Positions 38,191 to 46,549 of a stretch of 64,000 nucleotides of DNA are shown here, in pieces. This stretch comes from Bradyrhizobium sp. AUGA SZCCT0283 (lineage in GTDB: Bacteria > Pseudomonadota > Alphaproteobacteria > Rhizobiales > Xanthobacteraceae), in contig NZ_JAFCLU010000028.1 of the NCBI RefSeq assembly GCF_018130385.1, positions 22,173 through 86,172 of the forward strand, read 5' to 3'. The first letter of the stretch is position 1. Each line of letters starts with the position of its first letter. The notes under the pieces are model-generated. The model worked only from the letters and a program-made list of their open reading frames with translations. It had not been told where the DNA came from and searched no databases. Both the position numbers and the translations under genes were made by a program.

Positions 38191-39006
38191 ATGATCTCTC
38201 GCTTTTCTCTGCGCGCTCTGACCGTGGGCGCCCTGTTGCTGACTTCCGCGGCGCCGGTGTTCACGGCGCCCTGCGGCACGGGTCCGTTCGAAGCATGGCT
38301 GGAAGATTTCAAGAAGGAAGCTACCTCCAAAGGAGTCTCGGCATCCGCCATACAGGCTGGCCTGACCGGCATCACGCTCGACAAGAGCGTGCTGGCCCGC
38401 GACCATTCGCAGAAGGTGTTCAGCCAGACGTTTGAGGAATTCTCCGGCCGCATGGTTCCGCCCCGGCTGACCCGCGGCGCCAACATGCTCAAGCAATACG
38501 GCTCGGTGCTCGGGCGCATCGAACAGGCTTATGGCGTGCCCGGCGAAGTGCTGGTGGCGATCTGGGGCCTTGAGACCGATTTCGGCGTCAACATCGGAAA
38601 ATTCCCGACGCTGCGCTCGCTGGCGACGCTGGCCTATGATTGTCGTCGCACCGACCTATTCAAGGCCGAGTTGATGGACGCGCTGCGCATCGTCGAGCGC
38701 GGCGATATCGCGCCACAGGATTTGCGCGGCGCATGGGCGGGCGAAATCGGCCAGACCCAGTTCATGCCGTCGTCCTACATCAAGTTCGCGGTCGATTTCG
38801 ACGGCAACGGCCGCCGCGATCTCCTGCGCAGTCCCCCGGACGTACTGGCTTCGACCGCCAACTTCCTCGCCAGCCACGGCTGGCAGCGCGGCAAGGACTG
38901 GGAGCCCGGCAGCGCCAATTTTGCCGCGATCAAGGAGTGGAACAAGAGCGAGGTCTACGCCAAGACCATCGCCTACTTCGCGACTCAGCTTTCGCGGGCG
39001 CCCTAG
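38191..39006 (+). CDS. MltB-type lytic murein transglycosylase
   Basis: The 271-residue protein has a signal peptide (FSLRALTVGALLLTSAAPVF) and a single SLT_2 domain. The catalytic glutamate is Glu128 in IWGLETDFGVNIG, and the family blocks GEIGQTQFMPSSYIKFAVDFDGNG and DVLASTANFLASHGW follow. It cleaves peptidoglycan glycan strands with formation of 1,6-anhydro-MurNAc. There is no peptidoglycan-binding C-terminal domain, so it is a short form. A lipobox is not obvious although a cysteine follows the signal (TAPCGTG), so lipidation is possible but uncertain. Confidence 0.93.
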   Translation: MISRFSLRALTVGALLLTSAAPVFTAPCGTGPFEAWLEDFKKEATSKGVSASAIQAGLTGITLDKSVLARDHSQKVFSQTFEEFSGRMVPPRLTRGANMLKQYGSVLGRIEQAYGVPGEVLVAIWGLETDFGVNIGKFPTLRSLATLAYDCRRTDLFKAELMDALRIVERGDIAPQDLRGAWAGEIGQTQFMPSSYIKFAVDFDGNGRRDLLRSPPDVLASTANFLASHGWQRGKDWEPGSANFAAIKEWNKSEVYAKTIAYFATQLSRAP

Positions 39007-39571
39007 CAAGTTTCCAAAGGGCCGGCTGCTGCGACCGCCCCCCGAGACGCGCACCTGACGCCGGCCAACACGATCCCCTCGCCCGCCCGGCTGACGGTCG
39101 AAATGGCCCGTCATGCAGGTTGGCTGCACAGTCCCAAGCCGCACAGACAAGTGCAACTTCATTGCTTATAATAATGAATATATATTCATTTTTAGAGCAA
39201 CGCATGCGATTCGTGCATAAGAAAATTCCACACTGCTAAGTCTTTTCGCACATTTTGTTCGACTTGCCTGCCCCGCTGGCATGTATTCGCTCTCCCCCAT
39301 CGACGCTCGATCGACGACAAGAGTTATCTCGGAATTACGATAAACCTGCAAATTTGCGGCGTTAGTTGCATGTGCGGGGCGCGCTGTCGGGCGCGAAGGC
39401 AGACCGATCTGACCGCTATGCTGAAAGGTTAAGTCACCCTTATTGTCGTCATGCATTTTAGGATTAGCTGCATCGCAACATAGGAACTTCTGCACTGCGG
39501 AATCTAGTCTATATTCATTTCAACGATGAGGCCGACGTCAAAGGCTGAATCGTAACTTCAAGGAGACTACG
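39007..39571. other. Large gene-free interval with an 18-bp palindrome
   Basis: About 565 AT-richer bases separate the transglycosylase and DUF1127 genes. AATGAATATATATTCATT at 39173-39190 is a perfect palindrome, and TATATTCATTT recurs at 39510-39520 just ahead of the DUF1127 gene. I find no coding region of substance. A small RNA or a long leader for the DUF1127 gene is possible. Confidence 0.5.
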
Positions 39572-39724
39572 ATGCTACTCTCGCTCATCCGCATGATCCA
39601 GGCGTTCCGGGATTATCAGCGCAATGTCAGCGAACTGTCCCAGCTCAGCGATCGCGAACTCGCCGATATCGGCCTCGATCGTGCGGACATTCCGCGCGTT
39701 GCAGCCGGGAACTATAACGGCTGA
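39572..39724 (+). CDS. DUF1127 small protein
   Basis: ATG 39572 follows TTCAAGGAGACTACG. The 50-residue product (MLLSLIRMIQAFRDYQR..., then SQLSDRELADIGLDRADIPRV) is a classic DUF1127 peptide with an amphipathic helix followed by the ELADIGL motif. Short DUF1127 proteins in alphaproteobacteria act on RNA turnover and phosphate or stress responses. A strong terminator follows after 28 bp, so it is a single-gene transcript, probably with a long 5-prime leader. Confidence 0.9.
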   Translation: MLLSLIRMIQAFRDYQRNVSELSQLSDRELADIGLDRADIPRVAAGNYNG

Positions 39725-39752
39725 TCTCTGTTCAGCCGCCTGACGAACGGAT

Positions 39753-39784
39753 AACGCCCGCTCCGCTGCGGGCGTTGTCGTTTT
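39753..39784 (+). terminator. Rho-independent terminator of the DUF1127 gene
   Basis: AACGCCCGC and GCGGGCGTT form a 9-bp stem around TCCGCT, followed by GTCGTTTT. Confidence 0.85.
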
Positions 39785-39794
39785 CAGCCTTCAG

Positions 39795-39898
39795 TTTGAC
39801 GCGTTTTCTTCACGCGAACGGCATCCACCCACGGATCAAGTCCGAGGGCATGCGTCGCTCGAAAACGCTATGGTAGGTGCGCTTCGCTTGAAAACGCG
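39795..39898. repeat. Expanded family E repeat
   Basis: TTTGACGCGTTTTCTTCACGC starts the element, CGAAAACGCTATGG closes it, and a further GCTTGAAAACGC half follows. An insert of about 25 bp sits at the centre compared with the copy at 21783-21834. Confidence 0.75.
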
Positions 39899-39912
39899 CT
39901 AACCCTGCGCGC

Positions 39913-41346
39913 ATGATTTCCTCCACTTCCCAGACTGACGCCGTCCATGTGATTGGCGGCGGCCTTGCCGGCTCAGAAGCCGCCTGGCAACTCGCCAATG
40001 CGGGCGTTCGCGTCGTCCTGCACGAGATGCGCCCGCTGCGGATGACCGAGGCGCACCGCACCCAGGGCTTGGCCGAACTCGTCTGCTCCAACTCGTTTCG
40101 CTCGGACGACGCCGCCAACAACGCCGTCGGCCTGCTGCACGCCGAAATGCGCCGGCTGGGATCGCTGATCATGCGCTGCGCCGACGCCAACCAGGTGCCC
40201 GCGGGCGGGGCGCTGGCGGTCGACCGCGACGGCTTTTCCGCAGCCGTCACCCGCGCCCTGCACGACCATCCCCTGATCGAGATCGACCGCGCCGAAATCG
40301 CCGGTCTGCCGGCGGCCGAATGGGGCAACGTGATCGTCGCGACCGGCCCCCTCACCTCGGCGCCGCTGGCGGATGCCCTCCGCGAACTCACCGACGAGAA
40401 CGCGCTGGCGTTCTTCGATGCGATCGCGCCGATCGTGCACAAGGATTCCATCGACATGTCGGTGGCATGGTTTCAGTCACGCTACGACAAGGTCGGGCCC
40501 GGCGGCACGGGTGCCGACTACATCAACTGCCCGATGACGAAAGAGCAGTACGATGCCTTCGTTGCCGCGCTGCTGGCCGGTGAGAAGGTCAATTTCAAGG
40601 ACTGGGAAACCAACACGCCCTATTTCGACGGCTGCCTGCCGGTCGAGGTGATGGCCGAGCGCGGCCATGAGACGCTGCGCCACGGACCGATGAAGCCGGT
40701 CGGGCTGACCAATCCGCACAACCCGATGGTCAAGCCCTACGCCATCGTGCAGCTGCGGCAGGACAACAAGCTTGGCACGCTCTACAACATGGTCGGCTTC
40801 CAGACCAAGCTGAACTATGGCGCGCAGCAGCGCGTGTTCCGTACCATTCCGGGCCTCGAGAACGCCGAATTCGCCCGGCTCGGCGGCCTGCACCGCAACA
40901 CCTTCCTGAACTCGCCAAAACTCCTCGATGGACAGTTGCGCTTGCGCGCACAGCCACGGCTGCGCTTTGCCGGCCAGATGACCGGCTGCGAGGGCTATGT
41001 GGAATCCGCCAGCATCGGCCTGATCGCAGGCCTTTACGCCGCGGCGAACGCACGGGCGCAGTCGCTCGAACCGCCGCCCGTGACCACGGCGCTGGGCTCG
41101 CTGCTCGGGCATATCACCGGGGGCCACATCGAGACCATTGAGGCCGGCACGCGCTCATTCCAGCCGATGAACATCAATTTCGGGCTGTTCCCGCCACTTG
41201 CGAGCCTGCCGACCAAGAAAGCGGATGGCACACGGCTGCGCGGCAACGAGAAGACGGTGGCAAAAAAGCAGGCGCTCAGCGCCCGCGCCCTCGCCGATCT
41301 CGATCGCTGGATCGCCGATCATCTGCGCGTAGCGGCGGCGGCGTAA
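39913..41346 (+). CDS. trmFO: Folate-dependent tRNA uracil-54 C5-methyltransferase
   Basis: The 477-residue flavoprotein transfers a methylene group from 5,10-methylenetetrahydrofolate to U54 of tRNA. The FAD-binding start is VIGGGLAGSEAAWQLANAGV (residues about 12-31), then ELVCSNSFRSDDAANNAVGLL and TGPLTSAPLADALREL, all diagnostic. The C-terminus has the catalytic-type FAGQMTGCEGYVESASIGL. It starts shortly after a repeat with no strong Shine-Dalgarno sequence. It is followed 4 bp later by the kinase-like gene, so the two are co-transcribed. Confidence 0.96.
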   Translation: MISSTSQTDAVHVIGGGLAGSEAAWQLANAGVRVVLHEMRPLRMTEAHRTQGLAELVCSNSFRSDDAANNAVGLLHAEMRRLGSLIMRCADANQVPAGGALAVDRDGFSAAVTRALHDHPLIEIDRAEIAGLPAAEWGNVIVATGPLTSAPLADALRELTDENALAFFDAIAPIVHKDSIDMSVAWFQSRYDKVGPGGTGADYINCPMTKEQYDAFVAALLAGEKVNFKDWETNTPYFDGCLPVEVMAERGHETLRHGPMKPVGLTNPHNPMVKPYAIVQLRQDNKLGTLYNMVGFQTKLNYGAQQRVFRTIPGLENAEFARLGGLHRNTFLNSPKLLDGQLRLRAQPRLRFAGQMTGCEGYVESASIGLIAGLYAAANARAQSLEPPPVTTALGSLLGHITGGHIETIEAGTRSFQPMNINFGLFPPLASLPTKKADGTRLRGNEKTVAKKQALSARALADLDRWIADHLRVAAAA

Positions 41347-41350
41347 CATC

Positions 41351-42454
41351 ATGAGTTTGCCGAAAGACGACGCCGCGATCCTGTCGGCGCGATGGACCGA
41401 AGGCGTGCTGCTGAAGCGCGACGTGTTCTCGACCGTCGAACGCGGCCGCTTTCGCGATGACGCCGGCGAGGTCGATGCGGTGCTGCGCCGGCTCGATCAG
41501 GTGCCGCTGTGGTCCTATCCGCTCGCCCGCCATCTGTTTGCCCGCGAGCGCCGCGCGCTGGCGCTGGCGCGCGATCTCGACGTCGGCCCGAAACTACTCT
41601 GGGCCGGCCGGCAGGCGCTGGTGCGCCGCTTCATCGACGGCGTCGCGCTGCATCTGGCAAAACCCCATGGCGATATCGCCTATTTCCGTTCCGCCAAGCT
41701 CGCCCTTCGCAAGCTGCACCGCGCCGGCATCTGCCATAATGATCTCGCCAAGGAGCAGAACTGGCTGCGCGGAAGCGACGGCCGCGCCTATGTGACCGAT
41801 TTTCAACTGGCGGCCTGCTTCAAGACGAGAAGCCGGCTGTTCCGGATCGCGGCCTACGAGGATCTGCGCCATCTGCTGAAGCACAAGCGCAGCTATGCGC
41901 CGCAGGCGCTGACGCCGATGGAGCGCAAGATTCTCGCACGCAAATCCTTTGTCGCCAGTGTCTGGCTCAAGACCGGCAAGAAGGTCTACCAGGCCATCAC
42001 CCGCGGCCTGTTCAACTTCACCGATCGCGAAGGCGGCGGCCGCCGCCTGGTCAACGACGCGCCTGTCCTGATAGAGCTGATCAGGAAGAATCCCGACGTC
42101 CGCGACACCGCCATTGTCGCGTTCGCCGACCGCCGCACCGGCGTCGGATTGTACGCCTTTGTCGAGGCCGACAAGGTCGCGCTGGAAAAGCAATTGCGCA
42201 GCGAACTTTCCGCCGCCAAGGGCGTCAAGCCGCCGGAGCATATCCAGGTGGTGCATGCCCTGCCGCGCGACGCCGCCGGCAAACCGCGCACGGAGATATT
42301 GCAGCTCGTCGCCATGAACCAGCTCGACCTGATCGAGCCGCTGATCACGAGCGACGTCGACCGCGCGTTCCTGAAGGACATTCTGGAGAGCCGGAAGAAT
42401 TTGCGGGACCGATTCAATTTTGAGTCGGCCGATATGGATCGTCCGTTGAATTGA
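41351..42454 (+). CDS. RIO/Kdo-type kinase fused to an AMP-ligase-like C-terminal domain
   Basis: The 367-residue protein has a compact kinase-like fold at about residues 15-215. The catalytic loop is CHNDLAKEQNW (Asn130-Asp131, Asn137) and the metal-binding motif is TDFQLA (Asp150), close to RIO and lipopolysaccharide kinases. Residues about 247-325 resemble the small C-terminal domain of acyl-adenylate ligases, with NPDVRDTAIVAFADRRTG and the hinge-lysine motif HALPRDAAGKPRTEIL (Lys311). The large AMP-binding domain is missing. The substrate is unknown. It overlaps neither neighbour but follows trmFO by 4 bp. Confidence 0.8.
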   Translation: MSLPKDDAAILSARWTEGVLLKRDVFSTVERGRFRDDAGEVDAVLRRLDQVPLWSYPLARHLFARERRALALARDLDVGPKLLWAGRQALVRRFIDGVALHLAKPHGDIAYFRSAKLALRKLHRAGICHNDLAKEQNWLRGSDGRAYVTDFQLAACFKTRSRLFRIAAYEDLRHLLKHKRSYAPQALTPMERKILARKSFVASVWLKTGKKVYQAITRGLFNFTDREGGGRRLVNDAPVLIELIRKNPDVRDTAIVAFADRRTGVGLYAFVEADKVALEKQLRSELSAAKGVKPPEHIQVVHALPRDAAGKPRTEILQLVAMNQLDLIEPLITSDVDRAFLKDILESRKNLRDRFNFESADMDRPLN

Positions 42455-42462
42455 TTCCGATT

Positions 42463-42565
42463 GTCGTCACCCGCGAAGGCGGGTGACCCAGTATTCCAGA
42501 GACGTCAGTGATTGAACCGATAGGCCGCGGCGTAATGAATACCCCGCTTTCGCGGGGTATTCCTG
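42463..42565. repeat. Long palindromic repeat, GTCACCCGCGAAGGCGGG type (family D)
   Basis: It begins GTCGTCACCCGCGAAGGCGGG, passes CCAGTATTCCAG, and ends CCCCGCTTTCGCGGGG. Related elements are at 48111-48214, 54186-54286 and a half copy at 63895-63922. It may also act as a terminator between the convergent genes. Confidence 0.8.
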
Positions 42566-42582
42566 TATGCGCGGCAAGCTTC

Positions 42583-43446
42583 CTACCCGCCAAATTCCCG
42601 CGTCCGTGACGCACGCCACAACGTCCACAAGGTCCGCAACCGCGATGTCGTGTGCGGCGTGAAGGGATCGACGTCAGCACGCGACAAGCGTGTCAGATCG
42701 CGACGGACCAGCGCCAGCGGGAGGAACACCGGTCGCACGTGCGGCGGCACATGCGTGAGCAGTTCGAAGGCCGTGCCGAGGTGCTTTCGGGCCTCTCCCG
42801 CCAACTGGTCGATCGCGGCACGCGTCCGCGGCGTCTGCTTGCCCGAAAAGACTTCTTCCATGCCGCTGCCGTGTTGCTGCAGCAATTGCAGCGGCAGGAA
42901 TAGCTGGCGCCGTGCAGCATCGAGCGGCAGCATCGCGACCACCTGCGCCATGCCCTGGGCAAGGCCAGCATGGCGCGCGAGATGGTCAATCACGGCCGAC
43001 GGCTGCGCCGCGATCCGCGCGCCGAGCGAGAACAGCGCCGAGCAGGTGTCGGTGACATACCCCTCCAGCGCCGCCATCGACGGCATCGGATCGTTGTAGA
43101 GGTCGAACTGATGCTCCTCGATCAGCCGCGACAGCGGCTCAACCGGCAGGCGGAATTCGGCGATCGTCTGCAACAGTTCGGCCGCGACCGGATTACCCTC
43201 GACGCCGCCATGGCCGGCGCCTTGCAGCATGTCGGTCCACCATTGCAGCCGCATCTCGCCCGGCAGAGGCTGGCTGACCTGCTCGCGCACCCGCGATATC
43301 TCGACATTGAAGGCATAGACCGACAGCAGCGCACGGCGCTGGATCTGTGGCAGGAACAGCGTCGACGCATAGCGGCCAAAGTCATGCGTGCGCACCAGAT
43401 CGGTGCAGAACGCGGCGGAATCCTTCGACGTCGCCGCCCCGCTCAT
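42583..43446 (-). CDS. Squalene/phytoene-synthase-fold protein, NDUFAF6-like
   Basis: The 287-residue protein has the trans-isoprenyl-synthase fold but not its chemistry. The region matching the first aspartate motif reads LLSVYAFNVEISRVREQVS (residues about 41-59) with no DxxxD pair, followed by PGEMRLQWWTDMLQG. The same arrangement is seen in human NDUFAF6, a complex I assembly factor. Carotenoid synthesis is therefore unlikely. Its start overlaps by four bases the stop of the next gene, a Mth938-like protein related to NDUFAF3, and secF-secD-yajC lie upstream on the same strand. Confidence 0.82.
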   Translation of the reverse strand: MSGAATSKDSAAFCTDLVRTHDFGRYASTLFLPQIQRRALLSVYAFNVEISRVREQVSQPLPGEMRLQWWTDMLQGAGHGGVEGNPVAAELLQTIAEFRLPVEPLSRLIEEHQFDLYNDPMPSMAALEGYVTDTCSALFSLGARIAAQPSAVIDHLARHAGLAQGMAQVVAMLPLDAARRQLFLPLQLLQQHGSGMEEVFSGKQTPRTRAAIDQLAGEARKHLGTAFELLTHVPPHVRPVFLPLALVRRDLTRLSRADVDPFTPHTTSRLRTLWTLWRASRTREFGG

Positions 43447-43838
43447 GGCACCGCGATCAACGCCGCCGCGACCCGCCGGCGCTCGCCCAGCATGATGTTG
43501 TAGGTGCGGATCGCTGGTCCCGTCTGCATCGCATCGAGCACCACGCGCACGGCGCGCAACGCCTCCCGGAGGCCCCGCGGCGGCACCCAGACGTCAGTGC
43601 CGGTGCCGATGATCAGCGTGTCGATTGAATTGGCGGCCTTGAATACGCGCGCCAGCGAATATTCGTCGATCTCCGCAGGCTTCGTCACCTGCCAGGCCCA
43701 GATCGCATCCGGCAGGCATAGCAGCGAGCCGCGATGCGACATGTCGGCGAAGGCGAAGCCACCCTTCCCGTAGGCTTCGATCGGCGCCGACCTCGGAAGA
43801 TGCGGGGCGTCCGAGGATGTGGTTGCTCGATTTGGCAT
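43443..43838 (-). CDS. Mth938-domain protein, NDUFAF3-like
   Basis: The 131-residue product begins MPNRATTSSDAPHLP. The start ATG at 43838 is supplied by the end of a family F repeat; the longer frame upstream runs into that repeat. The Mth938/DUF498 core includes IEAYGKGGFAFADMSHRGSLL, then LIIGTGTDVWVPP and the closing RTYNIMLGERRRVAAALIAVP. Human NDUFAF3 has this fold and helps assemble complex I at the membrane. The gene overlaps the NDUFAF6-like gene by four bases and follows secF. Confidence 0.9.
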   Translation of the reverse strand: MPNRATTSSDAPHLPRSAPIEAYGKGGFAFADMSHRGSLLCLPDAIWAWQVTKPAEIDEYSLARVFKAANSIDTLIIGTGTDVWVPPRGLREALRAVRVVLDAMQTGPAIRTYNIMLGERRRVAAALIAVP

Positions 43839-43880
43839 GATCTTTTTCCGAAAACCGGTTCCCACTTTTCGGGATCATGC
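43835..43880. repeat. Palindromic repeat filling the secF-NDUFAF3-like junction (family F)
   Basis: GCATGATC...CCGAAAACCGG...GGGATCATGC is the well-known rhizobial GATC-ended repeat. It occupies the whole gap between the secF stop (43884) and the next start (43838), and its terminal CAT provides that gene with its ATG. Confidence 0.85.
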
Positions 43881-43883
43881 CGA

Positions 43884-44885
43884 CTACTTCTTCGCAGGCT
43901 TATCCGGCGCGTCGCGATGCTCGCCAACGCCGAGATAGATCAGGATCGGCGCGGCGATGAAGATCGAGGTGTAGGTGCCGACCAGCACCACGCCGAACAT
44001 CATGACCGCCGTGAAGCTGTGAATCGCGTGGCCGCCGAACACCAGCAGGGCCAGCAGGGCCAGCGTCACCGTGACGTGGGTGATGATCGAGCGCGACAGC
44101 GTCGAATTAATGGATTCATTGAGGAGCTGCGGCATCGGCATTTTCTTGTAGCGCCGCAGCATTTCCCGGATGCGGTCGTAGATCACGACCGTATCGTTCA
44201 GGGAGTAGCCGAGAATGGTCAATAGCGCCGCGATACTGGTGAGGTCGAAATCGACCTGCGAGATCGACATGAAGCCGATTGTCAGCACGATGTCGTGGAC
44301 GTTGGCGATCATGGCGCCCAATGCGAACTGCCATTCGAACCGGAACCAGAGATAGATCAGGATCGCGAAGATCGCGAGCATCAGGCCGAGCATGCCATAC
44401 GCCAGCAATTCGCCGGAAACGCGCGGGCCCACCACTTCGACACGGCGGTAGTCGACGCTGTCTCCGAGCGCGCCGCGGACCTTCTGCACGGCCTGCTGCT
44501 GCGCGGCGTCGCCGCCGGGCTGCTCGGCAACCCGGATCAGCACATCCGAGGGACCGCCGAATTGCTGCAACTGAATGTCGCCGAGCCCAAGCGTGCTCAG
44601 TGTCGCGCGCATCGCGCCGATGTCGGCGGGACCGGACTTGTTCTGCACTTCCAGGAGCGTACCACCCCTGAAGTCGATGCCGAAATTCAGCCCGTGGGTG
44701 AAGAACAGCACGATCGCCAGAATCGAAAGCGCGGCCGAGATCGGAAAGCTGATGCGGCGAAACCGCGTGAAATCGAAATGCGTATCGTCGGGAACGATGC
44801 GCAACGGCGGCAGCAGATCGAGCACGGCGACCACGGTCAGCACGGCGATCAGAATGCCAAGCCCAATGAGAACGAATTGAGTCAC
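43884..44885 (-). CDS. secF: Protein translocase subunit SecF
   Basis: GTG 44885 is chosen, 11 bp after the secD stop and preceded by AGGAATCTCACTC; the in-frame ATG at 44927 lies inside secD. The 333-residue product has six membrane helices and the periplasmic P1 domain. The SecF blocks HGLNFGIDFRGGTLLEV (residues about 60-76), DTVVIYDRIRE and NESINSTLSRSIITHVTV are present. SecF pairs with SecD to complete preprotein export using the proton gradient. It is co-transcribed with secD upstream and, through a short repeat, with the NDUFAF3-like and NDUFAF6-like genes downstream. Confidence 0.96.
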   Translation of the reverse strand: MTQFVLIGLGILIAVLTVVAVLDLLPPLRIVPDDTHFDFTRFRRISFPISAALSILAIVLFFTHGLNFGIDFRGGTLLEVQNKSGPADIGAMRATLSTLGLGDIQLQQFGGPSDVLIRVAEQPGGDAAQQQAVQKVRGALGDSVDYRRVEVVGPRVSGELLAYGMLGLMLAIFAILIYLWFRFEWQFALGAMIANVHDIVLTIGFMSISQVDFDLTSIAALLTILGYSLNDTVVIYDRIREMLRRYKKMPMPQLLNESINSTLSRSIITHVTVTLALLALLVFGGHAIHSFTAVMMFGVVLVGTYTSIFIAAPILIYLGVGEHRDAPDKPAKK

Positions 44886-44896
44886 GAGTGAGATTC

Positions 44897-46495
44897 CTAG
44901 ATCGGCACGGTCTTCGGCCGTTTCCATCGCACCCAGCCGGCGACGATCAGGCTGGTGAGGGTAAAGGCGGTGAAGACTGTAGTGATGATGCCAATGCCGA
45001 GCGTAACGGCGAAGCCGCGCACCGGACCGGTGCCGATATAGAACAGCACCGCGGCGGCGATGAAGGTGGTGATGTTGGAGTCCAGAATGGTCGACAGCGC
45101 CCGCCTGAAGCCGGCGTCGATCGCCGAAATCGCATTGCGTCCGCCGCGCAGTTCCTCGCGGATGCGCTCATAGATCAGCACGTTGGAGTCGACCGCGATA
45201 CCCACCGTCAGCACGATGCCGGCGATGCCGGGCAGCGTCAGCGTGGCGTTGAGCAGCGACAGGATGCCGAAGATCATCGCGACGTTGATCGCGACCGCGA
45301 TGTTGGCGAACACGCCGAACAGGCGGTAGGTCACCAGCATGAACACGATCACCATGATCGAGCCGACATAGGCCGCCAGTTCGCCCTTCTCGATCGAGTC
45401 CTGGCCGAGGCCCGGACCGACGGTACGCTCCTCGATCACAGTCAGCGGTGCCGGCAGCGCGCCTGCGCGCAAGAGCAGCGCCAGTTCGTTGGCGGCCTGC
45501 ACCGTGAAGCTGCCGGAAATCTGCCCCTGCCCGCCGGTGATCGGCTCGCGGATCACGGGCGCCGAGATGACCTTGTTGTCGAGGATGATGGCAAAGGGCA
45601 GCCCGACATTCTCCGACGTCGCCTGCGCAAACTTGCGCGAGCCCGAACTATTGAACTTGAAGTTGACGATCGGTTCATTGGTGCGCTGGTCGAAGCCCGG
45701 CTGCGCATCAGTGAGGTCGCCGCCGGATACCAGCACCTGCTTCTTGATGACGTAGGGCACCTTCGGCGATTGCTCGCTCATCAGGATTTCCGAATCGGCC
45801 GGCACGCTTCCCCGTTGCGCCTGATCCGGCGACACCGACGAATCGACCATGCGGAATTCCATCTTGGCAGTCTGGCCAAGGATGCGTTTCAACTCGGTCG
45901 GATCCTGCAACCCCGGCACCTGAACCAGGATACGGTCGGTGCCCTGCCGTTGAATCAACGGCTCGACGGTGCCGAGCTGGTTGATGCGGCGCTCGACGAT
46001 CTGGATCGATTGTTCGATTGTTTGCCGGACGCGCTCGGTAATGGCGGCTTGCGGCACCACGAGGCGGATCAACCCGCCGCCGGCGTCCGAAACTTCCAGG
46101 CTGCGCTGCCCGCTGGAGCCAAGCAGACCGCCCAGCGGCTGCGACAGTTCACGCAGCTTGGGAAGCGCCGCCTGCAGGTCGGTCTCCTTGACGCGGACCT
46201 CGACCGCGTCGGCGCGCGCGGAAAGGCCGGTATAGCCAATCTTGGCCTCGCGCAGCACGCGACGGACTTCGTCGCGCACCTGATCGAGCTTTTCCTTCTT
46301 CACGTAGTTGGAATCGACTTCGAGCAGCAGGTACGAACCGCCTTGCAAATCGAGGCCGAGTACGATGTGGCGTTGCGCCCACACCGGCCAGGTCTTTACC
46401 CGCTCCTGGGGAAAGAAGTTCGGAACCGCGAACAGGCAGACCACAAGCGCGGTCAGAATGATCGCCAGCGCCTTCCACCGCGTGAAATACAACAT
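44897..46495 (-). CDS. secD: Protein translocase subunit SecD
   Basis: The 532-residue protein has the SecD start (LYFTRWKALAIILTALVVCLFAVPNFF), then HIVLGLDLQGGSYLLLEVD near residues 43-61. The large periplasmic domain follows, then the membrane core with AVDSNVLIYERIREELRGG and GFAVTLGIGI. SecD pulls preproteins through SecYEG from the periplasmic side. The stop lies 11 bp before secF. yajC is 54 bp upstream. Confidence 0.97.
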   Translation of the reverse strand: MLYFTRWKALAIILTALVVCLFAVPNFFPQERVKTWPVWAQRHIVLGLDLQGGSYLLLEVDSNYVKKEKLDQVRDEVRRVLREAKIGYTGLSARADAVEVRVKETDLQAALPKLRELSQPLGGLLGSSGQRSLEVSDAGGGLIRLVVPQAAITERVRQTIEQSIQIVERRINQLGTVEPLIQRQGTDRILVQVPGLQDPTELKRILGQTAKMEFRMVDSSVSPDQAQRGSVPADSEILMSEQSPKVPYVIKKQVLVSGGDLTDAQPGFDQRTNEPIVNFKFNSSGSRKFAQATSENVGLPFAIILDNKVISAPVIREPITGGQGQISGSFTVQAANELALLLRAGALPAPLTVIEERTVGPGLGQDSIEKGELAAYVGSIMVIVFMLVTYRLFGVFANIAVAINVAMIFGILSLLNATLTLPGIAGIVLTVGIAVDSNVLIYERIREELRGGRNAISAIDAGFRRALSTILDSNITTFIAAAVLFYIGTGPVRGFAVTLGIGIITTVFTAFTLTSLIVAGWVRWKRPKTVPI

Positions 46496-46549
46496 CGAGT
46501 TGACCCGTCAGATCCAGGAAAATACGCCGCGACAAACGCAGCGCGCAAA

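Noticed and set aside
42583..43446. Phytoene or squalene synthase for carotenoids or hopanoids
   Set aside because: The aspartate-rich motifs are missing and no isoprenoid genes are near; the NDUFAF6-like reading fits better.
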